Positions 1-5,450 of a DNA stretch of 5,450 nucleotides are shown piece by piece. Position 1 is the first letter of the stretch, and the number at the start of each line of letters is the position of its first letter. The notes beneath the pieces are model-generated. The model saw only the letters and a program-made list of their open reading frames with translations. It had not been told where the DNA came from and made no database searches. Source of the stretch: Thermodesulfobacteriota bacterium (GTDB lineage Bacteria; Desulfobacterota; RBG-13-43-22); NCBI GenBank assembly GCA_025454185.1, contig JALOOY010000155.1, positions 1 through 5,450 of the forward strand, given 5' to 3'. The position numbers and the translations under genes are program-made.

Positions 1-109
1 GATCTTTTTTAGCCCCCGGGCGGGGTTGGCTGGCGTCAGCGGGTGCATCTGGCGGGCGGGCGCGGAGGCCGCCCCATCAATACCTATAATTTTCCTAACG
101 GTTAGCGGT
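1..109. other. Downstream flank after the cyclase gene, no gene seen
   Basis: These 109 nt follow the cyclase stop. A weak GC-rich inverted repeat (GGGCG/CGCCC around 60-77) is present, but no U-tract follows it on the minus strand, so no terminator can be called. The only T-run (5-10 on the plus strand) is on the wrong side for minus-strand termination. Transcription may continue past the window. Confidence 0.5.
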
Positions 110-1180
110 TCAGTTGCCGGGCTGGACCGGGACGGCAAAGACATTGACGTCTTTGGTTTTGCCTTTGAGCCGGACGGCGCCCTGGGGCACGACTTCGAGG
201 TGGGGCTGCAGGCCCTGGCGGGTGTTTTCGGCGATGAGGATGGGCTGCCCCACTACCTTGGTGTGCGTTTCCAGGCGGGCGGCGAGATTGACGGTATCGC
301 CTACACAGGTATACGAGACGCGGCGCTGGGTGCCGACGTAGCCGGCGATCATCGGCCCCGAGGCGATGCCGATGCCGATATGGATGGGCGGGCGCAGGAG
401 GCTGGTCTGCTCACGGTTGAACTCCTCGATGAGCTGGATCATATCCAGGGCGGCGAGCACGGCATGCTGGCGGTGATCTTCCAGGGGCAGGGGCGCGCCG
501 AAGATGGACATCAGGCCATCGCCCTCCATCTGGTTGACGAGGCCGCCCTGGGCCGTGATGGCATCGAACATCAGGGCATAATAGGCATTCAGCAGTTCGA
601 TGGTATCCTCGGGAGACTGGGATTCGGCGATGGTGGTGAAGGAGCGGATATCACAAAAAAGGGCCGTGGCTTCCACCAGGCGGCCGCCCAGGGAAAATCC
701 CGAATGTAATAACTCGTCGGCCACGGGGTCGCTGGCGAACTTGCGGAACAGGGCCCGCTGTTCGTCCCGGAGCCGTTTTTTTTCCAGGCTGGCGTCGATC
801 CGGGCCTTGAGCAGTATGGGGTTGAAGGGTTTGGAAAGATAGTCCTCGGCGCCCATCTCGAGGCAGCGCACCACGCTGTCGATCTCCTCCACCGCGGAGA
901 TCATGATGACCGGCAGATCGCGCCAGCGGACCTCGGCGGCCAGCCGTTCCAGGACCTGATAGCCGTTCATTTCCGGCATTTCGATGTCCAGCAGGATCAG
1001 GTCGAACTCCTGTTGGGCGAGCATGTCCAGGGCCTGGCGGCCGTGTTCGGCAAAAGCCACCCGATGGCCCTGCTGTTCCAATGCCCGGGCCAACATCAGG
1101 CGATTCATGCGATTATCATCTACCACCAGGATGTACCCCGGAGATTTAACATGCTGCATCGGTTCGCGGTTGGGTCTCAT
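110..1180 (-). CDS. Response regulator with class III adenylate/guanylate cyclase output, 356 aa
   Basis: Output protein that should make a cyclic nucleotide when its receiver is phosphorylated. REC occupies about 16-132: acidic pocket Asp21-Asp22, phospho-acceptor Asp65 in LILLDIEMP, Ser95 and Lys117 in YLSKPF. A helical linker (about 125-165, with KKRLRDEQRALFRKF) leads to the cyclase homology domain, about 168-350. There the two metal aspartates are Asp177 (LFCDIRSFT) and Asp221 (EGDGLMSIFG), and the transition-state pair is Asn298 and Arg302 in GDTVNLAARLE. The usual base-specifying lysine before the GD appears to be Gln217 (VNQMEGD), with Thr291 at the second position, so ATP versus GTP preference is not assignable. 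The ATG at 1180 overlaps the kinase stop as ATGA and has AAAGGAG upstream, which implies translational coupling and makes the kinase HPt the likely phosphodonor. An A8 tract lies in the linker. It is soluble, with no membrane segment. Confidence 0.95.
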   Translation of the reverse strand: MRPNREPMQHVKSPGYILVVDDNRMNRLMLARALEQQGHRVAFAEHGRQALDMLAQQEFDLILLDIEMPEMNGYQVLERLAAEVRWRDLPVIMISAVEEIDSVVRCLEMGAEDYLSKPFNPILLKARIDASLEKKRLRDEQRALFRKFASDPVADELLHSGFSLGGRLVEATALFCDIRSFTTIAESQSPEDTIELLNAYYALMFDAITAQGGLVNQMEGDGLMSIFGAPLPLEDHRQHAVLAALDMIQLIEEFNREQTSLLRPPIHIGIGIASGPMIAGYVGTQRRVSYTCVGDTVNLAARLETHTKVVGQPILIAENTRQGLQPHLEVVPQGAVRLKGKTKDVNVFAVPVQPGN

Positions 1181-4110
1181 ACTGGCAGAAGCTCCTTTAA
1201 GGCTTGGTGTACCCGGAGGTATTCGGCTTCGGCCCGGGTTACCTTGTCCCCGGGGGCAGACTGGCAGCCGGCCTGGCCGATCTGCTCGAGTTCCCGGGCC
1301 AGGGCAGCCAGGGTGACGGCGCCGAAGGCAGCCGCGTTGGACTTGAGGGTATGGGCGGCCCGGCGGAAGGTCTCGGGGTCATTCCCGGCCAGGGCCTGAC
1401 GGAGCTGCTGGAGCAAGGCCGGGGCCTCGGCGGTGAAGGCGGCCAGGACTTCGCCGATGAAATCGGCTCCCATGGCCGCGCGGAACTTTTGGAACTGTTC
1501 CAGGTCAATCACCGGCCCAGCCGGGGGGGCCATCCCGGCGGGGTCAGGCAGGGGCCGGGTTTGGGCCAGCGACGCCTTGAGGGCCTCCAGGTCAAGGGGT
1601 TTGGTGAGATAATCGTCCATGCCGGCCGCGAGGCATTTTTCCCGGTCGCCGGGCATGGCGTCGGCGGTCAGGGCGATGATGCGGGGGACGGCGAGGCCGG
1701 GCGGGTTTTGTTTCAGGCGCCGGGAGGCTTCGAGGCCGTCCATTACCGGCATCTGCAGGTCCATGAGGACAACGTCGTAGGGCTGACGCTGCACCGCGGC
1801 CACCGCTTCCAGGCCATTGGCCACGACGTCGGCCCGGTAGCCCAGCCGGGCCAGCAAGCGCAGGGCCACCTTTTGATTGACGGCATTATCCTCGGCCAGG
1901 AGAATCCGGAGGGGCAGTCGGGCTGCGAGGTTCAGATCAGGCTGGTAAAGACCAGTTTGATCTATGGACACCGGCAGAGACGGCCCGGCGAAGATGGTCA
2001 TCATGGTGTCGTAGAGCTGGGAAGGTTTCAGTGGTTTTGCGATCTGGGCGGCAAAAAGATCGCCGGCAGCCTTGACCTCCCGGCGTCCCAGGGAAGACCA
2101 GAGGATCAGGGGCAGGCCGGGACGCCCGGCCTTGATCTCCCGGGCCAGCATCAGGCCGTCCAGGCGGGGCATTTGCATGTCGAGAATTGCCACATCGAAG
2201 GGGTCGCCCCGTTCAAGCCACTCCAAAGCCTGTGAGGGCCGGGAGCAGTCTCGGGCCAGCATGCCCCAGGAGCGGGCCTGGAGAACCAGGATGCGAAGAT
2301 TCGTGGCGTTATCAGCAACCACCAGGAGACGGCGGCCGGCGAGGCGGGGCTGCTGGCGGGTCAATTCCCGGCGAATAATCAACGGCCGGGCCACCGGGGC
2401 GGCCTGAATGGTAACGTGGAAGGCAGCCCCCTGCCCGGGTACGCCGGAGCTTTCCACCCAGATCCGGCCGCCCATCAATTCGCTCAGCCGTTTACAGATG
2501 GCCAATCCGAGGCCGGTACCGCCGTACTTCCGGGTAGTGGAGGCATCGACCTGACTGAAGGATTGAAACAGACGATCCAGGCGATCCGGGGGAATCCCGA
2601 TACCGGTGTCGGCCACGGAGAAGCGCAGGAGCACGGTGTCCGGCGGCAGGTGCAGAGCTTCGGGGCCGGTTACCACGCCGACGTTTAAGGAGACTTCGCC
2701 CCGGTCGGTGAACTTAACGGCGTTATTGAGCAGGTTGAGGAGGATCTGCCGCAGGCGGGTGACGTCTCCGGCAATGGTGGCGGGCACCCCTGCGTCTACC
2801 CAATAGATCAGTTCCAGGCCTTTTTGCCGGGCAGCGGTGGCCACTAAATCCAGGGCGCTTTCGAGGCACTCCCGGGTGTCGAAGGGCTGGCACTCCAGTT
2901 CCATCCGGCCGGCCTCGATCTTGGAAAAATCCAGGATATCGTTGATGATGCTGAGGAGGGCGGCGCCGCTGCTGCGGATGGTCCCGGCACATTCCCGCTG
3001 TTCGGCGGTGAGCGGCGTATCAAGCAGCAGATCGGTCATACCGATGACGCCATTCATGGGAGTGCGGATTTCATGGCTCATGGTGGCCAGAAAGATGCTT
3101 TTGGCCTCGTTCGCGGCTTCGGCGGCCTGGCGGGCCGCGGCGGCGTCGGCATAGAGCCGGGCATTGTCGAGGGCTACGGAGGCCAGGTGTTCCTTTTGCC
3201 GGCGAAGGGTCTCCTCAAGGTGTTTGTGCTCAGTAATGTCGCGGATGCTCTCGATGGCACCGGTCAGGTTGCCGCGGGCATCGTAGAGGCCGCCGGCCGT
3301 GGCGGTAAGATAAGCCCCCCCGTCCCGGAGGAGCGGCACGTAGGTTTCGCCGCAGAGGATTTCGCCGCGCCGTTTTACCTGGGCATATTTGGCCCGGAAT
3401 TCTTCTTCCTCTTTGAAAATGTAATCGATGAGGATCGGCCGGCGCTCACCGTAAAAGGGGAGGGCATATTCATAGTTCCCTTTCCCCAGAATATCCCCGG
3501 CCTTGACCCCGGTCATGGTTTCGATGGCCCGGTTCCAGGCCAGGACTTTCCCTTCCCGGTCAATGACCAGGGTGGCATCCGGTAAAAAGTCGATGATATC
3601 CTGAAAATGCTGCCTGGATTGATGCAAGGCGGCCTCGGCCTGTTTGCGTTCGGTAATATCGGTGAAGGCGCCGTAAATAAAATCGAGGCCACCCTTGGAG
3701 TTACAGATTATCTGGCTGGCCTCCTGGACCCACAGGAGTTTGCCGCTTTTGTGGCGAAGGCGGTATTCCCGGAGATAGGACTTGTCAGCTTTGAGAGCGG
3801 CGACCAGGGTCTGCCGCATGAGATCCACATCTGCGGGGACCACAAGATCCAGCCATTTAATCCTCCGGGAAGCGAATTCCGCCTGGGAGTAACCGGTTAG
3901 AGCTTCGATTTTGTCATCGATGAAGTCAACAGACCAGTCCTGATAGCCTTTAAAAACCACATAGGGCAGGTTTTTTAAAATGAGGCGATAGCTGGCGTCG
4001 CTCTCCGGGGGAGCAGGGGCGTTCCCGGCAGGCTGGGGCCGGGCCAATTCCCCGGGCAAGGGCTCTGATTCGAGGAGCCGCGGCTCCCGGTCAGCGGTTT
4101 CGTGAGGCAT
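1177..4110 (-). CDS. Soluble hybrid sensor histidine kinase, PAS-PAS-HisKA-HATPase-REC-REC-HPt, 977 aa
   Basis: Multistep phosphorelay kinase with no membrane segment, so it should sense a cytosolic signal. Domains: proline-rich N-terminus 1-36; PAS1 about 37-156; PAS2 about 163-297 with the distinctive block GKGNYEYALPFYGERRPILI at 209-228; helical linker 292-336; HisKA with H-box MSHEIRTPMNG and phospho-His346; HATPase_c with N-box LLNNAVKFT (460-468), G1 DTGIGI (501-506) and G2 GGTGLGL (530-536); REC1 about 593-706 with Asp644 and Lys692; REC2 about 735-850 with Glu740/Asp741, Asp784, Thr815 and Lys837; HPt about 868-977 with His920 in AAHTLKS. All catalytic boxes are intact. REC1 has Ala599-Asp600 where two acidic residues are usual, so its phosphorylation may be weakened. 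The ATG at 4110 is preferred because GGAG lies 11 nt upstream; that GGAG overlaps the alternative GTG at 4122, which lacks a site of its own. The stop overlaps the cyclase ATG. The overall plan resembles BarA-type tripartite kinases, without their membrane part. Confidence 0.95.
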   Translation of the reverse strand: MPHETADREPRLLESEPLPGELARPQPAGNAPAPPESDASYRLILKNLPYVVFKGYQDWSVDFIDDKIEALTGYSQAEFASRRIKWLDLVVPADVDLMRQTLVAALKADKSYLREYRLRHKSGKLLWVQEASQIICNSKGGLDFIYGAFTDITERKQAEAALHQSRQHFQDIIDFLPDATLVIDREGKVLAWNRAIETMTGVKAGDILGKGNYEYALPFYGERRPILIDYIFKEEEEFRAKYAQVKRRGEILCGETYVPLLRDGGAYLTATAGGLYDARGNLTGAIESIRDITEHKHLEETLRRQKEHLASVALDNARLYADAAAARQAAEAANEAKSIFLATMSHEIRTPMNGVIGMTDLLLDTPLTAEQRECAGTIRSSGAALLSIINDILDFSKIEAGRMELECQPFDTRECLESALDLVATAARQKGLELIYWVDAGVPATIAGDVTRLRQILLNLLNNAVKFTDRGEVSLNVGVVTGPEALHLPPDTVLLRFSVADTGIGIPPDRLDRLFQSFSQVDASTTRKYGGTGLGLAICKRLSELMGGRIWVESSGVPGQGAAFHVTIQAAPVARPLIIRRELTRQQPRLAGRRLLVVADNATNLRILVLQARSWGMLARDCSRPSQALEWLERGDPFDVAILDMQMPRLDGLMLAREIKAGRPGLPLILWSSLGRREVKAAGDLFAAQIAKPLKPSQLYDTMMTIFAGPSLPVSIDQTGLYQPDLNLAARLPLRILLAEDNAVNQKVALRLLARLGYRADVVANGLEAVAAVQRQPYDVVLMDLQMPVMDGLEASRRLKQNPPGLAVPRIIALTADAMPGDREKCLAAGMDDYLTKPLDLEALKASLAQTRPLPDPAGMAPPAGPVIDLEQFQKFRAAMGADFIGEVLAAFTAEAPALLQQLRQALAGNDPETFRRAAHTLKSNAAAFGAVTLAALARELEQIGQAGCQSAPGDKVTRAEAEYLRVHQALKELLPV
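1192..1198 (-). promoter_or_regulatory. Ribosome binding site of the cyclase gene, inside the kinase 3' end
   Basis: The minus strand reads AAAGGAG, 11 nt before the ATG at 1180, within the final codons of the kinase. Together with the 4-nt ATGA overlap it supports coupled translation of kinase and cyclase, and the 1180 start over the internal ATG eight codons in. Confidence 0.75.
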
Positions 4111-4121
4111 TCCTGATTGCA

Positions 4122-4125
4122 CTCC
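4122..4125 (-). promoter_or_regulatory. Ribosome binding site deciding the kinase start
   Basis: The minus strand reads GGAG, 11 nt before the ATG at 4110. It overlaps the first base of the in-frame GTG at 4122, so it cannot serve that codon. This favours the 977-residue product over 981. Confidence 0.5.
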
Positions 4126-4143
4126 GTTCAGGCGGATGGAGAA

Positions 4144-4156
4144 ACTCTGGCAGAGT
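4144..4156. promoter_or_regulatory. 13-bp palindrome ACTCTGGCAGAGT, candidate operator
   Basis: Perfect 6-bp arms ACTCTG and CAGAGT flank a single base. The dyad lies in the gap between the PAS gene and the kinase gene, 34 to 46 nt before the kinase ATG. The 1-nt spacer rules out a normal RNA hairpin with full arms, and no U-tract follows, so a DNA-binding site is the more natural reading. No known regulator site is recognised, and a chance occurrence is possible. Confidence 0.3.
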
Positions 4157-4213
4157 CATCGGCAGTTTTTGGAAAATTATTTAATTGCGGCAGGGAAGAA
4201 GCCGGCGCTGGTA

Positions 4214-4699
4214 TCAGGCCTGCAGATATTGAGCTAATTGCGCTTCTAATGCCGCGAGGCGACGCTGGAGGGCCCGGTCTTTTTCCCACCGGGCGGTAAC
4301 ATCCCGGATGATGGCAGCGGCTCCCAAGATTTCGTCCTGGCCGTCCCGGAGGACGATCATGGTGAATTCCACCGATATGCGGCTGCCATCTTTTTTAATG
4401 GCCGGCACGGCAAGGAGTTCCGTGGCATATTTGCTCCGGCCGCTCTGCATGACCTGCTGGTAGCCCTGATCATGGCGTTCCCGCAACTTTTCCGGGATGA
4501 TGAGGTGGAGGGATTGGCCCAGTGCTGCCGCGGGGCTAAAACCAAAAATCGTTTCCGCTCCGGTGTTCCAGAGGCGGATGATTCCCTCCCGGTCCGCCAC
4601 GATGATGGCATCGTGGGCCTCGCTGACGATCTGCTGACATAATTTTGCATCAGTGGCTCCCAGCCAATACACGTTTTCCTTGATTTTTTTGGGTTTCAT
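4214..4699 (-). CDS. Small single-domain PAS sensor protein with flavodiiron-like N-terminus, 161 aa
   Basis: A stand-alone PAS protein with no kinase, cyclase, GGDEF or DNA-binding output, so it probably acts by binding a partner. Residues 1-17 (MKPKKIKENVYWLGATD) closely resemble the start of A-type flavoproteins (flavodiiron proteins). The PAS core runs about 22-136: AIIVADREGIIRLWNTGAE at 31-49, FGFSPAAALGQSL at 52-64, LIIPEKLRERHDQGY at 66-80, and the PAC strand block KKDGSRISVEFT at 102-113 through IIRDVT at 130-135. Residues 138-160 form a short helical, coiled-coil-like tail. His76 falls at about the place of the proximal heme histidine of FixL (inference from remembered FixL sequence), so heme or another cofactor is possible. 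The ATG at 4699 is chosen for its GGAGA site 9 nt upstream and the flavodiiron-like start; a GTG at 4780 would add 27 residues but has only a weak site. It lies between the nitroreductase and the hybrid kinase. The PAS fold is sure; ligand and partner are unknown. Confidence 0.88.
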   Translation of the reverse strand: MKPKKIKENVYWLGATDAKLCQQIVSEAHDAIIVADREGIIRLWNTGAETIFGFSPAAALGQSLHLIIPEKLRERHDQGYQQVMQSGRSKYATELLAVPAIKKDGSRISVEFTMIVLRDGQDEILGAAAIIRDVTARWEKDRALQRRLAALEAQLAQYLQA

Positions 4700-4708
4700 G
4701 GCATCAGG

Positions 4709-4713
4709 TCTCC
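4709..4713 (-). promoter_or_regulatory. Ribosome binding site deciding the start of the PAS gene
   Basis: The minus strand reads GGAGA, 9 nt before the ATG at 4699. The alternative in-frame GTG at 4780 is preceded only by a GGGAAAC stretch, so this site favours the shorter 161-residue product. Confidence 0.65.
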
Positions 4714-4781
4714 GTTTTGGCAGGTGGACGTTAAAGCGGACCCGGAAGCCGCAGGGCTCGACGATATCTGAGATGACCACG

Positions 4782-4797
4782 TTTCCCGGTTTCCCGG
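4782..4797. repeat. Tandem 8-bp direct repeat TTTCCCGG x2
   Basis: Two perfect adjacent copies of TTTCCCGG (4782-4789 and 4790-4797, plus strand) sit in the gap right after the nitroreductase stop codon and before the PAS gene. The unit contains CCCGG and is GC-rich. No T-tract follows on the minus strand, so it is not a classical terminator. It may be a small duplication or a binding site for a protein; the function is unknown. Confidence 0.6.
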
Positions 4798-4802
4798 GGG
4801 AC

Positions 4803-5321
4803 CTATTTTTCCAGCAGAATTAACTCGGCCAGGGGCAGCCGGTGTGACTTCTGACTTTGGCTGGCCGGCAGTCCCACGGCGACAATGGCCATAAGCTCGA
4901 GGTGCTGGGGGAGTTCCAGGATCTCGAGGACCCGGGGTTTGTTCTTGAGAATTTCGCCGATCCAGACGGCTCCGAGGTCCAGGGAGTGGAGGGCCAGGAG
5001 CAGATTTTGGAGACAAGCCCCGACGGCCTGGCAATCTTTGGTGTAATCGTAGGAATGCTCTTTATCCAGAAAGACGGCAATGAGGACGGCGGCGGAGTTT
5101 AGAATGTGGGAGTAGCGGGTGAGGCCGGCCAGGGCCTCCTGCGTGGGCTTGTCCCAGATAAGCGCGAAACGCCAGGGCTGGTTATTGAGTCCGGAAGGAG
5201 CCCAGGAGGCTGCTTCGAGAGCCGTCAGAATCAAATCACGGGAAACCGGGGCAGCCAGAAAATGACGAATGCTGCGCCTGGCGTGAATGGCTTGCAGAAT
5301 GGGTGAATCCGGTAGTGGCAT
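4803..5321 (-). CDS. Nitroreductase-family FMN-dependent oxidoreductase, 172 aa
   Basis: Predicted cytosolic flavoprotein that uses NAD(P)H to reduce nitro compounds, quinones or a related electrophile; the physiological substrate cannot be read from the sequence. Family marks are the FMN-phosphate motif RRSIRHF at residues 15-21, APSGLNNQPWRF at 41-52 (the NNQPW loop at the flavin), the helix with QNLLLALHSLDLGAVWIGE at 105-123, and the C-terminal strand AIVAVGLPA at 145-153 followed by the basic segment KSHR at 158-161. At 172 residues it matches the short single-domain members, which act as homodimers. There is no signal peptide or membrane segment. The ATG at 5321 is chosen because GAGGG lies 8 nt upstream; the frame stays open to the window edge but offers no earlier ATG, GTG or TTG. 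It is the first gene of the same-strand run, 103 nt before the PAS gene. The family is confident, the substrate unknown. Confidence 0.93.
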   Translation of the reverse strand: MPLPDSPILQAIHARRSIRHFLAAPVSRDLILTALEAASWAPSGLNNQPWRFALIWDKPTQEALAGLTRYSHILNSAAVLIAVFLDKEHSYDYTKDCQAVGACLQNLLLALHSLDLGAVWIGEILKNKPRVLEILELPQHLELMAIVAVGLPASQSQKSHRLPLAELILLEK

Positions 5322-5450
5322 CAGTTTTACCCTCGGTGTTTTAGGGAGAAGTATCCCATAAAAAGACCGGCTCGGAAAGTAATAAGTTCTGGAGTAAACA
5401 GGAGTTGCGGTTCGGGGAACACTGGGACAGCAGGCAGCCGTGCCTCTCTT
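5322..5450. other. Upstream flank of the gene run, presumed leader or promoter area
   Basis: This 129-nt region precedes the nitroreductase. It should hold the promoter if the run starts here, but no clear -35/-10 pair is seen. It contains two small dyads: GTTC-N3-GAAC at 5410-5420, and AGGCA/TGCCT with a 4-nt loop at 5432-5445. The nitroreductase frame stays open through it, yet it has no start codon and its translation does not look like protein. Confidence 0.4.
5329..5334 (-). promoter_or_regulatory. Ribosome binding site of the nitroreductase gene
   Basis: The minus strand reads GAGGGT here, ending 8 nt before the ATG at 5321. It supports that start in a frame that is otherwise open to the window edge. 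Confidence 0.7.

Noticed and set aside
4..26. T-run next to a GC-rich stretch (CCCCCGGGCGGGG), terminator-like
   Set aside because: For the minus-strand genes the run appears as A bases after the GC-rich part, and on the plus strand the T-run comes before it. Neither orientation gives hairpin then U-tract.
85..90. Perfect TATAAT on the plus strand
   Set aside because: No -35 element at the proper distance upstream, and it points into the 3' end of the oppositely oriented cyclase gene with no plus-strand gene to serve.
26..709. Plus-strand open frame of 227 codons opposite the cyclase
   Set aside because: It lies antisense to the conserved cyclase domain, with a low-complexity Gly/Asp/Ala-rich product and no recognisable motif.
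1204..2235. Long open frame on the plus strand (343 codons) opposite the kinase gene
   Set aside because: It is antisense to the REC-REC-HPt part of a clearly conserved kinase. Its translation is Gly/Gln/His-rich and matches no family, as expected of a shadow frame in GC-rich DNA.
3073..3585. Plus-strand open frame of 170 codons opposite the PAS2 domain and linker
   Set aside because: It is a mirror of the kinase gene in another frame, with no domain and no ribosome binding site of note.
4176..4181. AATAAT (minus strand), 5 of 6 match to a -10 box before the kinase gene
   Set aside because: No sequence resembling TTGACA at 16 to 18 nt upstream; an AT-rich patch alone is not enough to call a promoter.
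5350..5405. Weak promoter-like hexamers (TTTACT, TTTCCG, GATACT on the minus strand) before the nitroreductase
   Set aside because: No pair with acceptable spacing matches both boxes better than 3 and 4 of 6.
5410..5420. GTTC-N3-GAAC dyad considered as a LexA-type site
   Set aside because: Order and spacing differ from GAAC-N4-GTTC, and the gene downstream is not an SOS gene; it is too short to call.

Overview
The window carries four genes, all on the minus strand and packed head to tail, so transcription runs from the right edge to the left. The sequence is GC-rich, estimated by eye at about 60 %. No rRNA, tRNA, mobile element or CRISPR array is visible. The organism cannot be named from this stretch. 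The large cytosolic PAS/hybrid-kinase signalling protein, the REC-cyclase subtype and a flavodiiron-like peptide at the start of one protein fit a free-living anaerobic or microaerobic bacterium. A deltaproteobacterium/Desulfobacterota is my best guess, at low confidence.

Layout in the direction of transcription: (1) 5321-4803, a 172-residue FMN-dependent nitroreductase-family protein with a good ribosome binding site. (2) 4699-4214, a 161-residue single-domain PAS protein. It begins with a short stretch resembling the N-terminus of flavodiiron proteins, and its PAS core has a histidine at about the place of the proximal heme ligand of FixL. (3) 4110-1177, a 977-residue soluble hybrid histidine kinase arranged PAS-PAS-HisKA-HATPase-REC-REC-HPt. 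(4) 1180-110, a 356-residue REC-class III nucleotide cyclase whose ATG overlaps the kinase stop by 4 bases (ATGA). The first two gaps are about 100 nt each and contain no convincing terminator. All gaps and flanks are under 130 nt, so no long stretch lacks a gene.

How the genes work together (inference): the kinase senses through its tandem PAS domains, autophosphorylates at His346 and relays phosphate through its receivers to its own HPt domain (His920). The natural recipient is the receiver of the translationally coupled cyclase (Asp65), which would make the output a cyclic nucleotide. The small PAS protein and the flavoprotein upstream suggest a redox, O2 or NO theme, but nothing in the sequence proves that they belong to the same circuit.

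Items worth a second look: the flavodiiron-like N-terminus and FixL-like histidine of the small PAS protein; the apparent Lys-to-Gln change at the cyclase's base-specifying position; an A8 tract exactly at the REC/cyclase hinge; an acidic-pocket substitution in the first kinase receiver; and a 13-bp palindrome just upstream of the kinase start.
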